Assembly: GCA_002394605.1 (NCBI GenBank)
Contig: DGUI01000033.1
Location: 62,001 to 126,000, forward strand
Direction of reading: 5' to 3'
DNA: 64,000 nucleotides
Source of the DNA: Mageeibacillus sp. UBA4314
Lineage (GTDB): Bacteria > Bacillota > Clostridia > Saccharofermentanales > Saccharofermentanaceae
The translations under genes and the position numbers were made by a program. The notes beneath the pieces are model-generated. The model saw only the letters and a list, made by a program, of their open reading frames with translations, was not told where the DNA came from and searched no databases. Within the stretch, counting starts at the first letter, position 1. The number at the start of each line of letters is the position of its first letter. Positions 1-7,772 of this stretch are shown here, piece after piece.

Positions 1-2
1 AG

Positions 3-806
3 CTGACGGAACTTAATGTATCCAAGAATACAAGACTTACGAAGCTCGAATGTGATCACAACAAACTGAAGTCTATCGATGTCAGTAACAATAAGAGACT
101 GACGTATCTTGATGTGAGTTCGAATGAACTCAGTAAGATAAGCATCAGGAAGCTGATAAAACTTAACAGTTTCAACTGTTCGGGTAATCCGATCAAGAAG
201 GTTGATCTCTCAAACTGTCCGAGACTTGCGACAGCATATAAGAAGAGTGAATCTAAGGATATCAGCAAGGAGAATGCCTGGAAGTATTATGAACTCTTTA
301 CTGAACCCTACACTGAGCTCTGCGTTCCTTATGGTGCAAAAGTGATAACGGACAACTCCTCGCTTAAAGGCTGGGTAAATGCCGGAGCTTACTATTATTA
401 CAAGAACGGTAAGCCCAAGAAGGGATGGTTCAAGTACAACACGAAGTGGTACTTTCTTAACCCTGATGACAACGGTTCGATGGCGACGGGATTGTACTGT
501 ATCGACAAGAAATTCTATCTTTTCGCGGATTCCGGAAAAATGCTCAGTAACGGATGGCATACAGATATCGACGGAGACTGGCATTATATCTCGAAGAGCG
601 GTGTCTGTAAGAAGGGCTGGAAGAAGATCAAGGGCAAGTGGTATTACTTTGATGAATACAGCTGTATGTTAAGTAAGACTTTTAAGAAGATCAAAGGCAA
701 ATACTACTACTTCAAAAAGAATGGCGTCATGGCCCGCAATGAGAAGATAAAGATAAACGGCAAGACATACAAGTTCGATAAGAATGGAGTATGCAAGAAC
801 AAGTAA
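3..806 (+). CDS. Leucine-rich-repeat protein with C-terminal cell-wall-binding repeats (5' end outside window)
   Basis: The frame is open from base 3, so the gene starts upstream of the window; the stop is 804-806. About 267 residues are visible. The first ~75 continue a leucine-rich-repeat array of about 21 residues per unit, with the pattern LxxLxCxxNxLxxIDVSxN. From about residue 120 there are aromatic cell-wall-binding repeats of the choline-binding/glucan-binding type (GWxxxxGKWYYF, GxMxxG), ending KTYKFDKNGVCKNK. Such proteins are normally secreted and held non-covalently at the wall, where the LRR face makes a protein contact. It is the first of four tandem genes with near-identical tails. 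The signal peptide cannot be seen here and the ligand is unknown. Confidence 0.85.
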   Translation: MTELNVSKNTRLTKLECDHNKLKSIDVSNNKRLTYLDVSSNELSKISIRKLIKLNSFNCSGNPIKKVDLSNCPRLATAYKKSESKDISKENAWKYYELFTEPYTELCVPYGAKVITDNSSLKGWVNAGAYYYYKNGKPKKGWFKYNTKWYFLNPDDNGSMATGLYCIDKKFYLFADSGKMLSNGWHTDIDGDWHYISKSGVCKKGWKKIKGKWYYFDEYSCMLSKTFKKIKGKYYYFKKNGVMARNEKIKINGKTYKFDKNGVCKNK

Positions 807-819
807 AGGAGACAAGGGT

Positions 820-2247
820 ATGAGTTGCAAGAGATTGTTTTCCGGTATGTTGGTGACTGTTATGGCGGCGTCTGTTCCGCTGAGCTTTCTTAATGGAATT
901 GCATTTGCGGATGGCGGGATCGCGATCGACGAACACAATTTCCCGGATGCCGGATTCAGGTATTATGTATCCGCGAATATCGCTGATGGTGCAGACTATC
1001 TGAGCGACAGTGAACTTGATGCCGTCAAATACATTGACTGTTCAAGCTATGGGATAAAGGATCTGACGGGCATCGAGCATTTTAAGAAGCTTGAGAGGCT
1101 CAACTGCATGTGGAATGATCTGAAGGAGATAGACATAAGTGAGAATAAGGAACTTACGGATCTTACCTGCAGGTATAACAAACTCAAAAATATAGATCTG
1201 TCTTCCAATCCTAACCTTGTATATCTGAACTGCGGTGATAACCCTTTGGAGGGACTTGATGTCAGCAATAATACAAAGCTTGTGGAACTCTCGTGTTACA
1301 ATGCAGGCCTTACATCTCTTAATGTTTCCAAGAATACGAAGCTGGAAGAACTCTATTGTCAGGAAAACGCTATAAAAAGCCTCAGTCTGAAGAACAATAC
1401 GAAGCTTTTCCTGCTCGACTGTTCCGATAATGAACTGACTTCGCTCAATGTCAGCAAGAATACTAAACTGGGGTATCTGACATGCGATCACAATAAGCTC
1501 CAGTCACTGAATGTTTCTTATAATACCAAACTCGTTCAGCTGACCTGCGGTCACAATGAGATCACAAGCCTGAGCCTTACAAAGAACACCAATCTCTATC
1601 GTCTGAGCATCAGGAACAATCCGATCTCGTCTATCAGCCTTAAGAATAATGTCAGGCTGTATGAGCTTGCTACGCAGTTTACGAACATAAAGAAGCTCGA
1701 CATATCGAACTGCCCTAATCTCATCGTCTGTTTCTATCACGGTGAAGATCAGTCGGACCTGGAAGAGGAGAAATATGATTCCATAGTCATGGAAGGTGAT
1801 GATGAGGAAAATCAGTTCTTTGCATACATCGATTCCGACCATGATACTTCTTTCGTGATCGGTAAGGCAACCAAAAAGGGCTGGGTCAATGCCGGACATT
1901 GGTTCTACTATAAGAACGGCAAGCTCGTTCAGGGATGGAAGAAGATCAGTAAGAAGTGGTACTACTTCGATTCATACAACATGATGGTAACAGGTCCGAG
2001 AATAATAGACGGTAAGCCATATCTGTTCAATTCATCCGGTGCCATGATGCAAAAGGGTTGGCGCAAGGATGCTGATAAGAACTGGTACTACGTTAAGAAG
2101 GATGGTTCCTGTACGACAGGCTGGAGGAAGATCAGCAAGAAATGGTACTGGTTCTACAAAGATGGTATTATGGCATGTAATACCAAGATCAAGATCAAGG
2201 GCAAGTGGTATAAGTTCAATAAGAGCGGTGTGTGTACAAATCCTTAA
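820..2247 (+). CDS. Secreted leucine-rich-repeat protein with cell-wall-binding repeats
   Basis: 475 residues. The frame is open from an ATG at 784, but the ATG at 820 is preferred: it follows AAGGAG (806-811) at 8 nt and begins a clear signal peptide (MSCKRLFSG..., cleavage near AFADG, residue ~31). A short INPDxxFRxYV-like entry segment is followed by about ten 21-residue LRRs (residues ~60-310), each with a conserved Cys in LxCxxN. Cell-wall-binding repeats fill ~355-475 and end WYKFNKSGVCTNP. The Shine-Dalgarno site overlaps the stop codon of the upstream paralogue, so the two are probably co-transcribed. Likely a wall-attached binding or adhesion protein; the partner is unknown. Confidence 0.9.
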   Translation: MSCKRLFSGMLVTVMAASVPLSFLNGIAFADGGIAIDEHNFPDAGFRYYVSANIADGADYLSDSELDAVKYIDCSSYGIKDLTGIEHFKKLERLNCMWNDLKEIDISENKELTDLTCRYNKLKNIDLSSNPNLVYLNCGDNPLEGLDVSNNTKLVELSCYNAGLTSLNVSKNTKLEELYCQENAIKSLSLKNNTKLFLLDCSDNELTSLNVSKNTKLGYLTCDHNKLQSLNVSYNTKLVQLTCGHNEITSLSLTKNTNLYRLSIRNNPISSISLKNNVRLYELATQFTNIKKLDISNCPNLIVCFYHGEDQSDLEEEKYDSIVMEGDDEENQFFAYIDSDHDTSFVIGKATKKGWVNAGHWFYYKNGKLVQGWKKISKKWYYFDSYNMMVTGPRIIDGKPYLFNSSGAMMQKGWRKDADKNWYYVKKDGSCTTGWRKISKKWYWFYKDGIMACNTKIKIKGKWYKFNKSGVCTNP

Positions 2248-2264
2248 GGTTAGGGAGAAATACT

Positions 2265-3332
2265 ATGTCTGTTAGAAAATGTATCTCTTCGGTAATCATT
2301 TCATCCGTTGTGATTGGCGTTATGGGCACTAATGCCTTTGCTGCTACGGGGGATATCAAGATCAATAAGGATAATTTCCCCGACGCGAAATTCAGGGCTT
2401 ATGTATCCGAGAATTTTGACAAGAACAGCGATAAGAAACTGAGCAAGTCAGAGATCAAAGCTGCAAAGAAGATCGCCATCGTCGGCTACGGTGTGACCGA
2501 CATGACGGGACTTAAGTATTTCACGGAACTGGAGTATCTGGAAGTTACCGGTAATCCAATTGCAAAGCTCAATATAAGCAATAACAAAAAACTGTCGACA
2601 CTTTACTGCCCATACACCGATATCGGTAAACTGGATATATCGAACTGCCCTTTGCTCATTATGGCATATATGGGTGAATTCAGTGTTCAAGACGATTATT
2701 ACAGGTATGAGAGAGGAGATGCACCCGGTTCGATCCTCATCGTGCCGCACGATCCCGATACTATCGTATACACAAATAAAGCTACGATCAAAGGCTGGTA
2801 TCAGATAGGCGACAACTGGGTCTATTACCGTGACGGAGAGATGGTCTGGGGCGGATGGAAGAAGATCTCCAAGAAGTATTACTATTTCGATATGTCAGGC
2901 ATCATGGAGTCCAAGACCTTCCTTACCGTAGGACAGAAGGGATACTACCTGTCCAAGTCAGGTGCCAGGGTAACGGGCTGGAAGGAGCTTAAGAGTCCGA
3001 ATGACGGAAAGAAGCACTGGTATTATTTCAATTCCAAGGGAGTAAGTCAGATCGGATGGACGAAGATCGATAAGAAGTATTATTATTTCGAGCAGGAGAT
3101 CAACGACGAAGGCGAAGAAGAATGCTATGGCGTCATGGTAACAGGATTCTATGAGATCGATGGCAAGGATTATTACTTCAGTAAATCCGGTGCTATGGCA
3201 ACAGGCTGGAAGAAGATCAGCAAGAAGTGGTATTACTTCAAGAAGTCCGGCGTGATGGCAAAGAATGAGAAGATCAAGATAGGGAAGAAGACATACAAGT
3301 TCAACAGCAAGGGTGTCTGCACTAACCCTTAA
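2265..3332 (+). CDS. Secreted short LRR protein with EF-hand-like loop and cell-wall-binding repeats
   Basis: 355 residues. The start at 2265 follows AGGGAG (2252-2257); an in-frame ATG at 2232 lies inside the previous gene and lacks the signal peptide. Residues 1-27 form the signal peptide (cleavage after TNAFA). Residues 52-63 (DKNSDKKLSKSE) fit a canonical 12-residue EF-hand calcium loop, unlike the degenerate version in the paralogue upstream. Only two or three LRR units follow (~68-125). Residues ~175-355 are aromatic cell-wall-binding repeats. The LRR domain is much shorter than in its neighbours. Probably a wall-attached accessory protein in the same operon; function unknown. Confidence 0.88.
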   Translation: MSVRKCISSVIISSVVIGVMGTNAFAATGDIKINKDNFPDAKFRAYVSENFDKNSDKKLSKSEIKAAKKIAIVGYGVTDMTGLKYFTELEYLEVTGNPIAKLNISNNKKLSTLYCPYTDIGKLDISNCPLLIMAYMGEFSVQDDYYRYERGDAPGSILIVPHDPDTIVYTNKATIKGWYQIGDNWVYYRDGEMVWGGWKKISKKYYYFDMSGIMESKTFLTVGQKGYYLSKSGARVTGWKELKSPNDGKKHWYYFNSKGVSQIGWTKIDKKYYYFEQEINDEGEEECYGVMVTGFYEIDGKDYYFSKSGAMATGWKKISKKWYYFKKSGVMAKNEKIKIGKKTYKFNSKGVCTNP

Positions 3333-3340
3333 GGTATCAC

Positions 3341-4669
3341 ATGAATAAGACCGTAATGAGGATGATCTCGCTTCTGTTGGCATCTGTCATGGCCGTCCTG
3401 ATGATCCCCGTGATCCTGGGAAATGATGTCATGGCTGCAACGACGTCAGCTTATACGTGTGATCCTATCCCTTATACCATTACGGAAACCTATAATGACG
3501 GCTGGTGTATTGAGCCCGATGCTCCGGGCAAGTATCCTGCGGTGATCTTTGTGCATGGTTCGGGAGGTCCTGACCCGATCAGGAATAATATCGTCAAATG
3601 CATGAATAAATGGATCTCACTCGGATATATCGAACCCATGGTCGTATTTATCCCGAATATCAGACAGATCAAGGATGTGCAGTGGGGTATCCCGGACTTT
3701 GGAGAGTTCAATTCCGACGGTCACTGCAAGGCTCTGGCTGATCAGATCATGTCAGGCAAGATAAGTTCCAAAGTGGATACAAAGGCAAGGCTTAGTATAT
3801 CCGGCTATTCGATGGGCGGTTCTGTCGCGCTACATGCAGGAGTCATCGATCCTGAGACGTTTGTAAATGTCGGCGCTTTCAGTCCCTCCTGGTGTTTCTA
3901 TGCTGCGGATCAGGGCTATATTAAGGAACAGGGGAAGATCGTTTTCTCCACCGAGCCGGATGCTCATCTGTTCCTGGGTTACGGCGCCGGAGAGCCAAGT
4001 GATTTTAAATCCAATGCCGACAGGTACCGTGACATCGTCAAGGCCAATAAAAAGAATAATACGGATCTGTTCAAGTGTTATACCGTACCTGCTGATTGCG
4101 GAGGACACCAGTGGGCCGTGTTTAAGAGGGAATTCTTCTGTTTCCTTTACTTCCTCAGGTACGATATCCTTCCTTCTGATGCCGTTGTCGAGCATGCGTG
4201 CGGTAAGGGTGAGGCTCCACTTGTCAATGAATGGAAGAAGAAAGACGGTAAGTGGTATTACTATGGTCCTGACGGTAAGAAGGTCACAGGTCTTTATGAG
4301 ATCAAGAATAAACTGTATCTCTTTGATTCCAAAGGGGTTATGAAGACCGGGCGCAAGAAGGCAGGGAAGTACTATTATTACTTCTGCGCTGACGGATATG
4401 CCATCAAGGGATGGAAGAAGATCAGCGGCAAATGGTATTATTTCGCGAAATCGAATTACCATATGGTCAAGGGGGTTAAGAAGCTTGGCGGCAAGATCTA
4501 CCTTTTCTACAGTGACGGTGTCATGAAGACCAAAGGGTGGAGGAAAGACAGCCAAGGCAACTGGTACTATATCAATGCCGGCGGAGATGCGACAGTAGGC
4601 ACAACCAGGTGGATCGGCGGTAAGAAATATAAGTTCAATAAATATGGTATCTGCACTAATCGCAAATGA
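3341..4669 (+). CDS. Secreted alpha/beta-hydrolase (esterase) with cell-wall-binding repeats
   Basis: 442 residues with a signal peptide to about residue 33 (NDVMAATTS). The catalytic part has an oxyanion-hole strand VIFVHGSGG (68-76) and the nucleophile elbow GYSMGG (155-160, Ser157); His256 in DCGGHQW is the likely catalytic His. This matches the esterase/polyhydroxybutyrate-depolymerase-like branch of the alpha/beta hydrolases, often carbohydrate or feruloyl esterases. From about residue 290 to the end lie the same aromatic wall-binding repeats as in the three upstream genes, finishing ICTNRK. It starts 8 nt after the previous stop, so it is probably in one operon. Substrate not determinable here. 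Confidence 0.88.
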   Translation: MNKTVMRMISLLLASVMAVLMIPVILGNDVMAATTSAYTCDPIPYTITETYNDGWCIEPDAPGKYPAVIFVHGSGGPDPIRNNIVKCMNKWISLGYIEPMVVFIPNIRQIKDVQWGIPDFGEFNSDGHCKALADQIMSGKISSKVDTKARLSISGYSMGGSVALHAGVIDPETFVNVGAFSPSWCFYAADQGYIKEQGKIVFSTEPDAHLFLGYGAGEPSDFKSNADRYRDIVKANKKNNTDLFKCYTVPADCGGHQWAVFKREFFCFLYFLRYDILPSDAVVEHACGKGEAPLVNEWKKKDGKWYYYGPDGKKVTGLYEIKNKLYLFDSKGVMKTGRKKAGKYYYYFCADGYAIKGWKKISGKWYYFAKSNYHMVKGVKKLGGKIYLFYSDGVMKTKGWRKDSQGNWYYINAGGDATVGTTRWIGGKKYKFNKYGICTNRK

Positions 4670-4672
4670 CAG

Positions 4673-4701
4673 TTGCGGATTTTGAATCTTTGATATACAA
4701 T
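4673..4701 (+). promoter_or_regulatory. Promoter of tRNA-Leu(CAG)
   Basis: TTGCGG (4673-4678), a 17-nt spacer and TACAAT (4696-4701) lie 11 nt upstream of the mature tRNA 5' end. Both boxes are good matches to a vegetative sigma-A promoter. Confidence 0.6.
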
Positions 4702-4711
4702 ATTGCGGTAT

Positions 4712-4798
4712 GCGGATGTGGTGGAATTGGCAGACGCGCTAGCTTCAGGTGCTAGTGATCGCAAGATCGTGCAGGTTCAAGTCCTGTCATCCGCACCA
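4712..4798 (+). tRNA. tRNA-Leu (anticodon CAG)
   Basis: Acceptor stem GCGGATG (4712-4718) pairs with CATCCGC (4788-4794), followed by discriminator A and an encoded CCA (4796-4798). The anticodon arm is CTAGC/GCTAG around loop TTCAGGT, giving anticodon CAG at 4746-4748, which reads CUG. A long variable arm (TGATCGCAAGATCG) marks a class II tRNA, and the T loop GGTTCAAGTCC is canonical. It is followed by an accessory stretch (4.9-6.8 kb). Confidence 0.97.
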
Positions 4799-4799
4799 T

Positions 4800-4846
4800 A
4801 TCGAGTATCTATAACGGACTTGAGTTGTAGATACTCGATTTCTTTA
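4800..4846 (+). terminator. Terminator after tRNA-Leu(CAG)
   Basis: Inverted repeat ATCGAGTATCT (4800-4810) / AGATACTCGAT (4829-4839), followed by TTCTTT. The stem is A+T-rich but perfect. Confidence 0.6.
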
Positions 4847-4938
4847 TCAGCACAGTTTCGCCGCCACGGTGGTGAGTAAGTGCGCACTTGTCATTATCAG
4901 AAATATATGTGTCAAATTGCAGAAAGGACGCTTACACG

Positions 4939-5403
4939 ATGAAAAAGAGCGACAATTCTTTTTCGGAAAATAATTGCGACGATATTTTATTAAAAAGTCG
5001 TTCTCAATATCTCGATATACTAAACACTATACGAAAAGATACGGAAAAAATAATCATTGTGCAAATCGATGGAGAGGATAAAGAAGATCCGATTGTCAAT
5101 GCTGCCAAAAAAATGATGACGCTTGAAAACAGGGAAATAGTCAGTGAATGGTTCGGAACAATCGCGCCGGGGAGAGCGGCAATTAAATACACATTCCTGA
5201 AAAAACGAGAATTCTTTGGCTATTTAAGCTCTTTTGAGTCGTTTTTTATTGTGAAATCAGAAAACCCTTACGAAGTCAGAATTACTGATTTTGGCTTTGA
5301 TGATATTGCCTTTTTGGACCGCAACGGTGAAATGCTGTTTTTTACCACAACACACGAAGGATATGCTAACTTAAATAAAAAATATATAACAAACAGTATT
5401 TAA
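4939..5403 (+). CDS. Hypothetical protein
   Basis: 154 residues, not recognised. The ATG at 4939 follows AAAGGA (4922-4927) at an 11-nt distance; an in-frame TTG at 4888 is possible but less likely. No signal peptide or membrane segment is visible. The protein is charged at the N-terminus (MKKSDNSFSENN), then alternates aromatic and acidic residues in what looks like an alpha/beta fold; a local motif is ITDFGFDDIAFLDRNGEM. Codon use is more A+T-rich than in the flanking surface genes, and the gene lies between a tRNA and a RhuM/Fic gene, which suggests an acquired cargo gene. Function unknown. Confidence 0.6.
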   Translation: MKKSDNSFSENNCDDILLKSRSQYLDILNTIRKDTEKIIIVQIDGEDKEDPIVNAAKKMMTLENREIVSEWFGTIAPGRAAIKYTFLKKREFFGYLSSFESFFIVKSENPYEVRITDFGFDDIAFLDRNGEMLFFTTTHEGYANLNKKYITNSI

Positions 5404-5540
5404 AAGGTCTAGTCCGTTATCGTTGTTCTTCATACTGCGGTAAGGTTTTCAGAAGAACTCAATTCGCTTACAAGCATTGACTTGGTATTCTGATATAATA
5501 ACTATGGATAGATTTCCTCTATGATCTGGAGATAGTACTT

Positions 5541-6467
5541 ATGAAGAACGAATTAGTTTTATTTACAGATGGTGATATTAATATCGAGGTCCAATTTGAT
5601 CCCGATAAGGAAACTGTTTGGCTGACACAGAAACAGATTGAGGTTTTGTTTGATGTTAGCCAAGCTACGGTAAGCGAGCATATCAACAATATTCTTGATT
5701 CCGGTGAGCTTGATGGGACTTCTATCGGTTTTTCCGATAAAAGTTCCGGTGGTCGTAAACCGAAGCTCTATAATCTTGATATGATCCTTTCCGTTGGCTA
5801 TCGTGTTAATTCTAAGCGTGGTATAGCGTTTAGGAGATGGGCAAACAGTATTTTGAAGCAATATACGATACAAGGTTATGCGATCAACGAGAAACGGTTG
5901 AAGGCACTGGAGAGAACGGTTGATATACAGACGCGCATGATCGCTGATGCTCTCGACATTGAAGAAGCTGATGTGCTCAAGGCGGTTAATCTGTATTCTG
6001 ATGCCTTGACCCTTTTGGATCAATACGATCACCAGTGTGTTGGTAAACCTGAAGGAACAAAACCTGTTTACAAGATTACATATGAAGATTGCTGCAGATT
6101 GGTAGAAGCTATGAGGTATTCTTTCAACTCTGATGTTTTCGGGTATGAACGTGAGAAGGGTAAGGTTGAAGGGATAATCGCAGCTATATATCAGAGTGCC
6201 TTTGGAGAAGAAGTTCATCCTTCTATAGAAGAGAAAGCCGCTAACCTGCTGTATTTTATGATTAAAGATCATCCATTTGCCGATGGGTGCAAAAGGATAG
6301 CAGCTTCGCTGTTCTTGGAATTCTTAAGCAAAAACCAAGTGTTGTATAAGGATGGACATAAACGAATAAGTGATGGAGCTCTCGTAGCAATTACACTTAT
6401 GATCGCGGAGTCACGGCCGGAAGAAAAAGATATAATGGTAGCGCTTGTTATGAATTTCCTTGCTTAG
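5541..6467 (+). CDS. RhuM-like virulence protein fused to a Fic/Doc-type domain
   Basis: 308 residues. The N-terminal half (~1-150) matches the RhuM/virulence-protein domain with its hallmark pattern VWLTQKQIEVLFDVSQATVSEHI, a winged-HTH-like DNA-contacting region common on bacterial islands. The C-terminal part (~175-308) is a Fic/Doc fold with a core motif HPFADGCKR (244-252). Active Fic and Doc enzymes have HPFx(D/N)GN(G/K)R and transfer AMP or phosphate to target proteins. Here the motif Asn is Cys250, so activity may be changed or lost. No antitoxin-like partner gene is obvious next to it. Probably island cargo with a toxin-like or regulatory role. Confidence 0.8.
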   Translation: MKNELVLFTDGDINIEVQFDPDKETVWLTQKQIEVLFDVSQATVSEHINNILDSGELDGTSIGFSDKSSGGRKPKLYNLDMILSVGYRVNSKRGIAFRRWANSILKQYTIQGYAINEKRLKALERTVDIQTRMIADALDIEEADVLKAVNLYSDALTLLDQYDHQCVGKPEGTKPVYKITYEDCCRLVEAMRYSFNSDVFGYEREKGKVEGIIAAIYQSAFGEEVHPSIEEKAANLLYFMIKDHPFADGCKRIAASLFLEFLSKNQVLYKDGHKRISDGALVAITLMIAESRPEEKDIMVALVMNFLA

Positions 6468-6563
6468 TATATTGTTTGTAAATCTATTCCGCGCACGTTC
6501 GTTACCCGCAAAACACAAATGTAGCACATATGTACTGCTGACACAAGGTTCAAAGTTTTGGAC

Positions 6564-6677
6564 TTAATGACCGTGCTTATTGGTAGTGAGGACGGTCATT
6601 TTTTTGTGCTCAATAAGTAAACTTACGATAATTGCAATAATGGTAAGAACCACTATCAGAATCTCATAGCTGCTCAT
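6564..6677 (-). CDS. Small holin-like (type I) toxin peptide
   Basis: A 37-residue minus-strand frame: ATG at 6677-6675, stop at 6566-6564. It reads MSSYEILIVVLTIIAIIVS followed by LLIEHKK, then a polar tail (MTVLTTNKHGH). One hydrophobic helix preceded by S-Y-E-I-L and followed by basic residues is typical of the putative holin-like toxin family (Hol_Tox), the toxins of type I toxin-antitoxin systems. The 3' end runs through a hairpin whose T-run lies on the opposite strand, as expected if a plus-strand antisense RNA ends there. The Shine-Dalgarno site is weak (AAGGG about 11 nt upstream). Compare the gene at 11,121, which has the same layout. Confidence 0.5.
   Translation of the reverse strand: MSSYEILIVVLTIIAIIVSLLIEHKKMTVLTTNKHGH
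6566..6605 (+). terminator. Plus-strand hairpin terminator, possibly of an antisense antitoxin RNA
   Basis: AATGACCGT (6566-6574) pairs with ACGGTCATT (6592-6600), followed by a T-run to 6605. It could end the RhuM/Fic transcript, but it also lies exactly over the 3' end of the minus-strand toxin frame. That placement matches an antisense RNA terminator. No convincing plus-strand promoter for such an RNA was found between 6468 and 6565. Confidence 0.6.
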
Positions 6678-6729
6678 CAGGCGCCAAGCCCTTATCCGTA
6701 ATTCATCACTTCTGACTGGAACTTCGCCA

Positions 6730-6783
6730 AAGTTACCCCAATAATCCGGACAGTAATGTTACAATTTATATGGGTACTTTTTT
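6730..6783 (+). repeat. IS-end-like repeat, copy A
   Basis: Starts AAGTTACCCCAATAATCCGG and ends ATGGGTACTTTTTTA, with the shared middle ACAGTAATGTTACAATTTA. Three other copies are at 10,917, 11,563 and 34,261. Copy 34,261 is followed by a transposase OrfA fragment, so this is probably the solo left end of an IS3-type element. It is the most diverged of the four. Confidence 0.6.
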
Positions 6784-6809
6784 ACCTGTTCAGGAATAAT
6801 GGTGAACTT

Positions 6810-7676
6810 ATGGATAACAATAATGAACTGCGTCAGATAAGTATAGAAGGTGCACCTAAGATCGGTGAGGGCGCACACGGCGAAGTATACCGCCTTGATG
6901 ACGAGACGATCGTCAAGGTGTACCGTCCTTTTGTGTCAATGGAGGATATCGAGAGGGAGAAGCAGCTGTCCAAATGGGCTTTCGTGAAGGGCGTTCCGAC
7001 GGCCATATCTTTTCACATAGTAAGAGTGGGCGAGCGCTACGGGATCGTCTATGAATTGCTAAATGCACGTTCAGCGTCTGAATATGTCAGAGAATCAGAA
7101 GAGAATCTTGAAGATTTTGTCAGAAAGTCCGTGGAACTCATGGATCAGATCCATTCCATTGAAGTCATGCCCGGAGAGCTTAAAGATATGAAGGTGATGA
7201 TGTTTGACTGGATCACCAAGTGCAGAGAATATATGTCTTCTGATACGTGTGACAGGCTCGTGGAGCTTGTTGAAGAGGTGCCGGACAGCCATACATTGCT
7301 GCATGCCGATTTCCATCTCAAGAACATAATGGTAACGGGTAATGAACTCATGCTGATAGATATGGATACGCTGTGCGTAGGTGATCCGATCTTCGAGCTT
7401 GCCACGATCCATAATTCTTACAGGGAATTCCCGTCGATAGCTCTTGAAGCGGCAGCTTTCCTCGGTATCGATGTGGATACTGCCTACAGGATCTGGGACA
7501 GGACTCTGGAGCTTTACGGCGGAGATGATGATACTGCTTTGCTGGCGAAGATCTTCGGGTGTGTCAGGATAATAGATTTTATGGACAGGCACAAGGATGC
7601 CGCGGAGAGTTCCATGTGTATAGCGGCATGTGTCCGTGATATAGAAGAAGCTCTTCCTCTTGCTGCACGGCGATAA
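6810..7676 (+). CDS. Aminoglycoside-phosphotransferase-like kinase
   Basis: 288 residues from ATG 6810. A longer frame from ATG 6756 begins inside an IS-end repeat and is not preferred, although the Shine-Dalgarno site at 6810 is weak. Kinase features in order: glycine-rich loop IGEGAHGEVY (18-27), Lys36 in IVKVYRP, catalytic loop HADFHLKN (165-172, Asp167 and Asn172), and the metal-binding segment LIDMDTLCVGDP (Asp184/Asp186). This is the APH/choline-kinase fold; the family includes paralogous small kinases with unknown substrates. No resistance genes lie nearby, so an antibiotic substrate is not implied. A conserved acidic/aromatic C-terminal helical region completes the fold. Confidence 0.8.
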   Translation: MDNNNELRQISIEGAPKIGEGAHGEVYRLDDETIVKVYRPFVSMEDIEREKQLSKWAFVKGVPTAISFHIVRVGERYGIVYELLNARSASEYVRESEENLEDFVRKSVELMDQIHSIEVMPGELKDMKVMMFDWITKCREYMSSDTCDRLVELVEEVPDSHTLLHADFHLKNIMVTGNELMLIDMDTLCVGDPIFELATIHNSYREFPSIALEAAAFLGIDVDTAYRIWDRTLELYGGDDDTALLAKIFGCVRIIDFMDRHKDAAESSMCIAACVRDIEEALPLAARR

Positions 7677-7712
7677 CACACAAGAGTTCTTGAAAGAAAT
7701 CTGTATGATGAC

Positions 7713-7759
7713 TTGACTGTGTCAGACTATTACAGTAGTATAGACTATATCAATAGTCT
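7713..7759 (+). promoter_or_regulatory. Promoter with overlapping BlaI-type operator
   Basis: TTGACT (7713-7718), a 17-nt spacer and TAGTAT (7736-7741). An imperfect dyad CTATTACAGTAGTATAG (7727-7743) covers the -10 box and resembles BlaI/MecI/CopY operators (TACAnnTGTA core). The heptamer AGACTAT occurs at 7724-7730 and 7742-7748, and its inverse ATAGTCT at 7753-7759, giving a perfect 7-bp palindrome with a 4-nt loop. The operon contains a BlaI-family repressor gene, so autoregulation is the natural inference. Confidence 0.6.
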
Positions 7760-7772
7760 GGAGGTGAGACGT

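Noticed and set aside
1100..1730. Regular short repeats that could suggest a CRISPR array
   Set aside because: They are in-frame 63-bp (21-codon) leucine-rich-repeat units inside a coding gene. Repeats are imperfect and there are no unique spacers of fixed length.
4888..4938. TTG start at 4888 for the hypothetical protein
   Set aside because: The ATG at 4939 has an AAAGGA ahead of it, while the TTG has no ribosome site.
6756..6809. Upstream start of the APH-like kinase at 6756
   Set aside because: That part is encoded by the IS-end repeat and its peptide is unrelated to the kinase fold; ATG 6810 is preferred.
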